A stretch of 6,759 bases of DNA. Origin: Blautia sp. (GTDB lineage: Bacteria; Bacillota; Clostridia; Lachnospirales; Lachnospiraceae). Location: NCBI GenBank assembly GCA_017515945.1, contig JAFWDX010000035.1:1-6759 (forward strand), given 5' to 3'. Below the pieces are notes generated by a model that worked only from the letters and a program-made list of their open reading frames with translations, had not been told where the DNA came from and made no database searches. Shown in pieces: positions 1 to 5,260 of this stretch; position 1 is the stretch's first letter, and every line of letters begins with the position of its first letter. Position numbers and translations under genes: made by a program.

Positions 1-813
1 CCAATAAGTCGGGTCTGAGCTGTCAAGCACCTCCACGCTGTCGCCGGAATAGAGCCTGCCGATCTCATTACGGCTGTCGTACGCTTTGGCATTGCGCAGC
101 GCCAGATATCCGGTAGCCACGCTGACCGTCCGCCAGAAGGATGTGCTGACCGGAGCTGCCGCACCGGAGCCGATCAGGTACTGACAGTTCACATAGCCGC
201 GGGTGTTATACTTTGGAGAATAGACCCACCAGTAGGTCGGATCGCTGGCATCCTCCACCGTCACCGTATCCCCGTTATACAGCTGACCGATCTCATTGCG
301 GCTGTCGTAGGCTTTGGCATTGCGCAGCGCGAGATACCCGCTGGCCACACTGACCGTATACGTGCCATAGCCATATCCGCCTGTGGAACCGCCTCCGCTG
401 ATATAATACAGATAATCCTTATTCACATACCCGTTTGTGTTGTATTTCGGAGAATACACCCACCAGTAGGTCGGATCACTGGAGTCCTTGAGCGTGACGG
501 TATCGCCGTTGTACAGCTTGCCGATCTCGTTGCGGCTGTCATAGGCTTTGGCGTTGCGCAGGGCAAGATACCCGCTGGCCACAGATACGCCATAGACCGC
601 GCCTGAGGAACTGCCGCCGCCTGAACCGATCAGATAGTTGCAGTTCACGTAGCCGTTCATGTTGTACTTGGGGGAATATACCCACCAGTAGTCGGAATTG
701 CCCACACTGATGAACTCAACCGTATCGCCGTTGTACAGCTTGCCGATCTCGTTGCGGCTGTCGTAGGCCATGGCGTTTCTCAGAGCAAGATACCCGCTGG
801 CCACACTGACCGT
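1..813 (-). repeat. Four tandem SH3b-coding repeats
   Basis: Four in-frame units lie within the secreted protein gene, at 631-813, 409-591, 175-357 and 1-129 (the last cut by the window edge). Each full unit encodes 61 residues, and the period is 222, 234 and 228 bp because the linkers vary. The first 32 codons of each unit are almost invariant in protein and strongly alike in DNA, for example around the cccgctggcc element at 793, 571 and 337, which is altered to tccggtagcc at 109. The middle of the unit, between GDTV and YWW, is the most variable part. Similarity at synonymous sites points to recent duplication or gene conversion. Confidence 0.9.
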
Positions 814-930
814 GTAGTAGCTCCCTGCGTGGACCTCAGCCACATTTCCCATACCGGGCAGCGGTACCGCTGTCAGTATAAGCAGTGCGGCCAGACACAC
901 AAGCAACCTGTTTCTGCCTGTCTTTTTCAT
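1..930 (-). CDS. Secreted multi-SH3b-repeat protein (C-terminus beyond window)
   Basis: The frame is open from an ATG at 928-930 to the left edge, giving 310 residues and no stop. The start is supported by an AAGGGAGG ribosome binding site at 939-946, 8 nt upstream. Residues 1-35 form a typical signal peptide: a basic start (MKKTGRNR), a hydrophobic core at about 9-24, and a likely cleavage after VHA35. Cys12 is not in a proper lipobox. The mature part consists of bacterial SH3-like (SH3b) units at residues 40-100, 114-174, 192-252 and 268 to the edge. Each carries GYLALRNAKAYDSRNEIG, then (L)YNGDTV, YWWVYSPKYN and GYVN..YL, and they are joined by Gly/Ser-rich linkers of 13-17 residues. SH3b domains usually bind peptidoglycan or are targeting modules of wall hydrolases, so a wall-associated role is inferred. 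Any catalytic domain would lie beyond the left edge. The gene is divergent from carB and shares its control region. Confidence 0.93.
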   Translation of the reverse strand, partial: MKKTGRNRLLVCLAALLILTAVPLPGMGNVAEVHAGSYYTVSVASGYLALRNAMAYDSRNEIGKLYNGDTVEFISVGNSDYWWVYSPKYNMNGYVNCNYLIGSGGGSSSGAVYGVSVASGYLALRNAKAYDSRNEIGKLYNGDTVTLKDSSDPTYWWVYSPKYNTNGYVNKDYLYYISGGGSTGGYGYGTYTVSVASGYLALRNAKAYDSRNEIGQLYNGDTVTVEDASDPTYWWVYSPKYNTRGYVNCQYLIGSGAAAPVSTSFWRTVSVATGYLALRNAKAYDSRNEIGRLYSGDSVEVLDSSDPTYW

Positions 931-976
931 TAAATCTGCCTCCCTTCCGTTCAGGTTATACGTTCCCGATTTTCAT

Positions 977-998
977 GAAAAATTGCCAAGAATTTTTC
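977..998. promoter_or_regulatory. 8-bp inverted repeat in the leader of the SH3b gene
   Basis: GAAAAATT (977-984) and AATTTTTC (991-998) are perfect complements around a 6-nt centre. On the minus strand the element begins about 8 nt downstream of the predicted start of the SH3b transcript. It could be an operator site or a 5' mRNA hairpin that affects stability. It is not a convincing terminator, because the stem has almost no G-C pairs. Confidence 0.4.
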
Positions 999-1012
999 GT
1001 TTCTGTAAACTT

Positions 1013-1041
1013 ATTATCATGGTTTTGCCAATTCTTGTCAA
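1013..1041 (-). promoter_or_regulatory. Sigma-A-type promoter of the SH3b gene
   Basis: On the minus strand a perfect -35 box, TTGACA (1036-1041), is followed by a 17-bp spacer and a -10 box, GATAAT (1013-1018), one mismatch from TATAAT. The expected transcription start is near 1006, giving a 5' leader of about 75 nt before the ATG at 930. The start site is predicted and not observed. Confidence 0.75.
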
Positions 1042-1057
1042 GTAGAATTCCTCACTC

Positions 1058-1086
1058 TTGCCACCGATAAGAAACTTCTGTAAAAT
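1058..1086 (+). promoter_or_regulatory. Sigma-A-type promoter for carB and the downstream genes
   Basis: TTGCCA (1058-1063, one mismatch from TTGACA) and TAAAAT (1081-1086, one mismatch from TATAAT) are separated by exactly 17 bp. Transcription would start near 1093, leaving a leader of about 95 nt before the carB ATG. The -35 box is 16 bp from the -35 box of the divergent SH3b promoter, so polymerases or regulators could interfere with each other. No terminator is seen between carB and the genes after it, so this is the likely promoter for all three. Confidence 0.72.
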
Positions 1087-1137
1087 AGGGAAGATATGGG
1101 AAAAACAGAAATGTAGGTTACTATGAAGGAGCTTGTG

Positions 1138-1168
1138 ACTGAAAAGCTACGAAGTAATGGCTTTCAGT
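1138..1168 (+). promoter_or_regulatory. Leader hairpin upstream of the carB ribosome binding site
   Basis: ACTGAAAAGC (1138-1147) can pair with GCTTTCAGT (1160-1168), giving nine pairs with one bulged A. A further TAC/GTA stem (1148-1150 with 1154-1156) closes a GAA loop. The structure ends 8 nt before the AGGAG ribosome binding site at 1177-1181. No run of U follows it, so it does not look like an intrinsic terminator. I see no PyrR-binding consensus in the leader. A role in mRNA stability or in access to the ribosome binding site is possible but inferred only from position. Confidence 0.4.
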
Positions 1169-1187
1169 ACAAGATGAGGAGAAGACC

Positions 1188-4100
1188 ATGGCAAAAAGAA
1201 CAGACATCCACAAGGTACTCATCATTGGGTCCGGACCGATCATCATCGGCCAGGCCTGCGAATTTGACTACTCAGGCACGCAGGCGTGCAAAGCCCTGCG
1301 CTCGCTCGGGTATGAGATCGTACTGGTAAACTCCAATCCGGCTACCATCATGACCGACCCTGAAATGGCAGATGTCACGTACATCGAGCCCCTCAATGTC
1401 GACCGTCTGGAGCAGATCATCGCGAAAGAAAGACCGGATGCCCTGCTGCCTAACCTCGGTGGCCAGTCAGGACTGAACCTCTGTGCAGAGCTTAATAAAG
1501 CCGGCGTCCTCGATAAATATAATGTAAAAGTCATAGGAGTCCAGGTCGACGCCATCGAACGGGGCGAGGACCGGATCGAATTCAAAGAAACCATGAACAG
1601 CCTCGGCATCGGGATGGCCCGCTCGGAAGTGGCCTACTCTGTCGAGGAGGCTCTCAGGATCGCTGACGGACTTGGTTATCCCGTCGTTTTGCGTCCGGCC
1701 TATACCATGGGTGGTGCCGGCGGCGGTCTTGTCTATAATAAAGAAGAGCTGATCACTGTCTGTTCCAGAGGCCTGCAGGCCAGCATCGTCGGCCAGGTAC
1801 TTGTAGAGGAGTCCGTCATGGGCTGGGAGGAGCTCGAGCTCGAGGTCGTCCGTGACAAGGACAACAACATGATCACGGTCTGCTTCATTGAGAACGTAGA
1901 TCCCATGGGCGTCCATACCGGAGACTCCTTCTGCACGGCTCCCATGCTGACCATCTCACAGGAAGTACAGGCCCGGCTCCAGGAGCAGGCTTACAAGATC
2001 GTGGAACACATCGGCGTCATCGGCGGCACCAATGTCCAGTTTGCCCACGATCCCGTCAGCGACCGGATCATCGTGATCGAGATCAACCCGCGGACTTCCC
2101 GTTCCTCAGCACTGGCCTCCAAAGCCACCGGTTTCCCCATCGCACTGGTCTCCGCCATGCTGGCCAGCGGCCTGACACTGGCTGAGATTCCCTGCGGCAA
2201 ATACGGTACCCTGGACAAATACGTGCCGGACGGCGATTATGTCGTCGTAAAATTTGCCCGCTGGGCCTTTGAAAAGTTTAAAGGCGTCGAGGATCATCTC
2301 GGCACCCAGATGCGCGCCGTCGGCGAAGTCATGAGCATCGGCAAGACTTACAAAGAAGCCTTCCAGAAAGCCATCCGCTCTCTGGAGACCAAGCGTTACG
2401 GTCTTGGACATGCCGCGGATTTTGACACATTAAGCACGGACGAGCTGCGCCGCCGTCTGGTTTCTCCCTCCAGTGAGCGCCACTTCCTGCTGTATGAGGC
2501 CCTGCGTGCCGGCCTGTCCGTGGATGAGCTCTATGATCTCACCCATGTCAAGCGCTGGTTCCTGGAGCAGATGAAGGAGCTCGTAGAGGAAGAAAAAGAG
2601 CTGCTGAAAAGCAAAGGCTCCCTTCCTTCAGACGAAGCCCTTACCCAGGCCAAAAAAGACGGTTTCTCCGACAAATACCTCAGCGAGCTGCTGCAGATCC
2701 CGGAGGACAGGATCCGTGAGCGCCGTGAGGAGCTGGGCGTGACCGAAGGCTGGCATGGCGTACATGTCAGCGGCACCCAGGACAGCGCCTATTACTATTC
2801 CACCTACAATGCACCCGATGCCAATCCGGTCCGCTCTGACAGGCCAAAGGTCATGATCCTGGGGGGCGGCCCCAATCGTATCGGTCAGGGCATCGAGTTT
2901 GACTATTGCTGCGTACATGCGGCCAACTCCCTTAAGGCTCTGGGCTTTGAGACCATTATCGTCAACTGCAACCCGGAAACGGTTTCCACCGACTATGATA
3001 CCTCGGACAAGCTCTATTTTGAGCCCCTGACTCTGGAGGACGTCCTTGCGATCTACCGCAAGGAACAGCCTCTCGGCGTCATCGCCCAGTTCGGCGGACA
3101 GACTCCGCTGAATCTCGCTTCCCAGCTGCAGGCGAACGGTGTACGCATCCTTGGCACCACCCCGGAGGTCATCGACCTGGCGGAGGACAGAGATCAGTTC
3201 CGCGCCATGATGGACAAGCTGGGCATCCCCATGCCGGAGTCAGGCATGGCCACGACAGTGGAGGAAGCCATTGCCATCGCCGGACAGATCGGGTATCCCG
3301 TCATGGTCCGTCCCTCCTATGTACTGGGCGGACGCGGCATGGAGGTCGTTTACGACGATGAGAGCATGACCGACTATATGAAAGCCGCTGTCGGCGTTAC
3401 GCCTGACCGCCCGATCCTGATCGACCGTTTCCTGCATCATGCACTTGAATGCGAAGCGGATGCCATCAGTGACGGCACCCATGCCTTTGTCCCTGCGGTC
3501 ATGGAGCACATAGAGCTGGCCGGTATCCATTCCGGAGACTCTGCCTGCATCATACCCTCCCGCCATATCACTCCGGAAAATCTGGAGACCATTAAAGAGT
3601 ACACAAAGAAAATTGCTGTGGAAATGCATGTCGTCGGCCTGATGAACATGCAGTATGCCATCGAGGACGGCCGCGTCTTTGTACTGGAGGCAAATCCGAG
3701 AGCCTCCCGTACGGTTCCGCTGGTCTCCAAGGTCTGCGGCATCCGCATGGTGCCTCTGGCCACAGAGATCATCACGGCAGAGCTCACCGGCAGACCTTCC
3801 CCTGTGCCCGCGCTCAAAGAAAAAGATATTCCGTATTATGGTGTCAAGGAAGCCGTCTTCCCCTTCAACATGTTCCAGGAGGTCGACCCCGTCCTCGGAC
3901 CGGAGATGCGCAGTACCGGCGAGGTCCTCGGCCTGTCCGAAACCACCGGCGAAGCCTTTTTCAAGGCGGAGGAGGCCGCTCAGGCTACCCTTCCCCTGGA
4001 GGGATCCGTACTGATCTCCGTCACACGCCAGGATAAACCTGAGGTTGTCGAGATCGCACAGAGCTTCCATGAAGCAGGCTTTAAGATCTACGCCACAGGT

Positions 4101-4415
4101 GCGACCTTTGAGCGGATCAGCGATGCCGGTATTCCGGCTGTCCATGTGCGCAAGCTCTATGAGGGCCGGCCTAATATCCTGGATCTGATCACCAACGGAA
4201 AACTCCAGCTGATCGTCAATACCCCGATCGGCAAGGACAGCCATCATGACGACAGTTATATCCGGAAGGCCGCCATAAAATCCAAAATACCGTACATCAC
4301 CACCATTGCCGCTGCCCGGATGGCCGCTGAAGGGATCCGTCAGATCCAGTCCGGCCGGATTTCCGGCCTCCATTCCCTGCAGGAGTGGCATCAGATGATC
4401 AAGGATAAGGAATAA
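1188..4415 (+). CDS. carB: Carbamoyl-phosphate synthetase large subunit
   Basis: CarB makes carbamoyl phosphate from bicarbonate, ammonia (supplied from glutamine by CarA) and two ATP, feeding pyrimidine and arginine synthesis in the cytoplasm. At 1075 residues it is the usual full length. The first half has GSGPIIIGQACEFDYSG (residues 14-30), the ATP-grasp segment RPAYTMGGAGGG from Arg169, and metal ligands in EINPR (Glu298, Asn300). The oligomerisation region follows at about 400-550. The second half starts near 554 (ILGGGPNRIGQGIEFDY) with RPSYVLGGRGMEVVYD and EANPR (Glu834, Asn836). Residues 937-1075 are the MGS-like allosteric domain; Thr970, Thr973 and Lys989 match the phosphate-binding residues of the E. 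coli nucleotide site. AGGAG at 1177-1181 sets the start. The common VDTCAAEFEA linker motif is replaced by VHVSGTQDSAYYYSTY at 525-540. No carA lies upstream. Confidence 0.98.
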   Translation: MAKRTDIHKVLIIGSGPIIIGQACEFDYSGTQACKALRSLGYEIVLVNSNPATIMTDPEMADVTYIEPLNVDRLEQIIAKERPDALLPNLGGQSGLNLCAELNKAGVLDKYNVKVIGVQVDAIERGEDRIEFKETMNSLGIGMARSEVAYSVEEALRIADGLGYPVVLRPAYTMGGAGGGLVYNKEELITVCSRGLQASIVGQVLVEESVMGWEELELEVVRDKDNNMITVCFIENVDPMGVHTGDSFCTAPMLTISQEVQARLQEQAYKIVEHIGVIGGTNVQFAHDPVSDRIIVIEINPRTSRSSALASKATGFPIALVSAMLASGLTLAEIPCGKYGTLDKYVPDGDYVVVKFARWAFEKFKGVEDHLGTQMRAVGEVMSIGKTYKEAFQKAIRSLETKRYGLGHAADFDTLSTDELRRRLVSPSSERHFLLYEALRAGLSVDELYDLTHVKRWFLEQMKELVEEEKELLKSKGSLPSDEALTQAKKDGFSDKYLSELLQIPEDRIRERREELGVTEGWHGVHVSGTQDSAYYYSTYNAPDANPVRSDRPKVMILGGGPNRIGQGIEFDYCCVHAANSLKALGFETIIVNCNPETVSTDYDTSDKLYFEPLTLEDVLAIYRKEQPLGVIAQFGGQTPLNLASQLQANGVRILGTTPEVIDLAEDRDQFRAMMDKLGIPMPESGMATTVEEAIAIAGQIGYPVMVRPSYVLGGRGMEVVYDDESMTDYMKAAVGVTPDRPILIDRFLHHALECEADAISDGTHAFVPAVMEHIELAGIHSGDSACIIPSRHITPENLETIKEYTKKIAVEMHVVGLMNMQYAIEDGRVFVLEANPRASRTVPLVSKVCGIRMVPLATEIITAELTGRPSPVPALKEKDIPYYGVKEAVFPFNMFQEVDPVLGPEMRSTGEVLGLSETTGEAFFKAEEAAQATLPLEGSVLISVTRQDKPEVVEIAQSFHEAGFKIYATGATFERISDAGIPAVHVRKLYEGRPNILDLITNGKLQLIVNTPIGKDSHHDDSYIRKAAIKSKIPYITTIAAARMAAEGIRQIQSGRISGLHSLQEWHQMIKDKE

Positions 4416-4426
4416 GACATACCATC

Positions 4427-5260
4427 ATGGATAAAATGATTTTTTTTACAGACCTGGATGACACCTTGCTCAACACTGCCAAGGAAATCTCTCCGGGCAA
4501 CCGCGAAGCCATCGATGAGATGAGAAGCCGCGGACACCTGTTCTGTATCTCCACCGGCCGGGCGCTGGCCAGCGCCCGGTGGCAGGCGCAGCTCCTCGGC
4601 CTGCACGGAGAAGGCTGCTATATCATCGCTTACAATGGCGGAGTCATCTACGACTGTGCCGCGGATCAGGTGATCTACAGGCAGGGACTGTCGGCCGACC
4701 TGGTGCGCATGACCTTCGATGAAGCGCATGCCTTCGGGGTTCCTGTCCAGACTTACGGACAGGATGACACCGTTCTGACAGAGAGAGATACTCCTGCTCT
4801 CCATACCTACATGAAGATCCAGAACCTTGGATACAGGATCGTGGACGATGTCACTAAATATATGGGTGAAACAGCGCCAAAAGTCCTTTTTGTGGAATAT
4901 GGAAACCCGGAGCTGGTACACCGTTTTCGGGACAGCCTGGCTCCGAAGCTGCAGGGGCAGGCAGATCTGTTCCTCTCCCACATCGATATGCTCGAATGTG
5001 TTCCCCCGGGCATCAACAAAGGAGCCGCTGTCCGATATCTTTGTGATCATCTGGGCATCCCCATCGAAAATTCGGTTGCGGCGGGCGACGCGGAAAATGA
5101 CCTGTCCATGATCCAGGCCGCTCATGTGGGCTGTGCCATGATCAATGGAGAAGAGCCCGTCAAAGCCGCAGCGGATTATGTCACCCTGAATGACTGTGAT
5201 CACGACGGAGTCGCGGAGATCCTGTACCGCTTCATTCTCGGCGGGGAGGCTGCATTATGA
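4427..5260 (+). CDS. Cof-type HAD-IIB family hydrolase (probable sugar or nucleotide phosphatase)
   Basis: This 277-residue protein has all four HAD signatures: motif I DLDDTLL with nucleophile Asp9 and acid/base Asp11, motif II STGR with Thr43, motif III Lys198 in GINKG, and motif IV GDAENDLSM with Asp221 and Asp225 for Mg2+. The insert between motifs II and III, about 75-185, fits a C2-type cap as in Cof/YbiV/YidA enzymes, which dephosphorylate sugar phosphates, flavin or nucleotide phosphates; the actual substrate cannot be read from the sequence. It begins 11 nt after the carB stop, so co-transcription is likely. Its ribosome binding site is poor (AAGGAA at 4407-4412, 14 nt upstream), which suggests translational coupling to carB. 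ATG at 4436 (Met4) is an alternative start with no better site. Its stop overlaps the next gene. Confidence 0.93.
   Translation: MDKMIFFTDLDDTLLNTAKEISPGNREAIDEMRSRGHLFCISTGRALASARWQAQLLGLHGEGCYIIAYNGGVIYDCAADQVIYRQGLSADLVRMTFDEAHAFGVPVQTYGQDDTVLTERDTPALHTYMKIQNLGYRIVDDVTKYMGETAPKVLFVEYGNPELVHRFRDSLAPKLQGQADLFLSHIDMLECVPPGINKGAAVRYLCDHLGIPIENSVAAGDAENDLSMIQAAHVGCAMINGEEPVKAAADYVTLNDCDHDGVAEILYRFILGGEAAL
4558..4579. repeat. Perfect 22-bp GC-rich palindrome inside the HAD gene
   Basis: The left half CCGGGCGCTGG (4558-4568) and right half CCAGCGCCCGG (4569-4579) are exact reverse complements with no spacer. CCACCGG at 4551-4557 can also pair with CCGGTGG at 4576-4582, giving an alternative fold. 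The element codes for residues 44-52 (GRALASARW), just after catalytic motif II, so part of it is fixed by protein conservation (STGR). Any binding or RNA-structure role is unknown. Confidence 0.7.
5243..5249 (+). promoter_or_regulatory. Strong ribosome binding site inside the HAD gene
   Basis: GGGGAGG lies 7 nt before the ATG at 5257, within the last codons of the HAD gene. It decides the start of the next gene, whose reading frame has no other ATG, GTG or TTG start nearby before its membrane segment. Confidence 0.8.

Larger units (their letters stand above)
931..1187. other. Divergent intergenic control region
   Basis: This 257-bp AT-richer stretch separates the SH3b gene from carB. Besides the two promoters, the inverted repeat and the leader hairpin, it contains TTGCCAA at 983-989 and 1025-1031, TTGTCAA at 1035-1041 and TTGCCAC at 1058-1064; the last two overlap the -35 boxes of the two promoters. 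I see no tRNA and no recognisable riboswitch here, and no gene that I can support. Confidence 0.7.

Noticed and set aside
885..1070. Plus-strand open frame of 61 codons across the divergent promoters
   Set aside because: It overlaps the SH3b start region, both promoters and the inverted repeat, and its product has no recognisable features.
1123..1329. Small open frame starting in the carB leader, with three Arg codons (AGG AGA AGA) near the carB start, suggestive of an arginine-sensing leader peptide
   Set aside because: The Arg codons are simply the carB ribosome binding site read in another frame, the frame runs about 140 bp into carB, and its own ribosome binding site is poor.
4353..4368. 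GC-rich hairpin (GGCCGGA/TCCGGCC) near the end of carB as a terminator
   Set aside because: No T-run follows closely; the nearest T8 is about 70 bp downstream, inside the HAD gene.
3240..4391. Long open frame (383 codons) on the minus strand opposite the 3' part of carB
   Set aside because: It lies wholly opposite a highly conserved carB, its product has no recognisable domain, and it is a by-product of GC-rich third positions.
4391..5203. Open frame of 270 codons on the minus strand opposite the HAD gene
   Set aside because: The plus strand encodes a protein with all four HAD motifs; the antisense product resembles nothing and has no supporting ribosome binding site that I can see.
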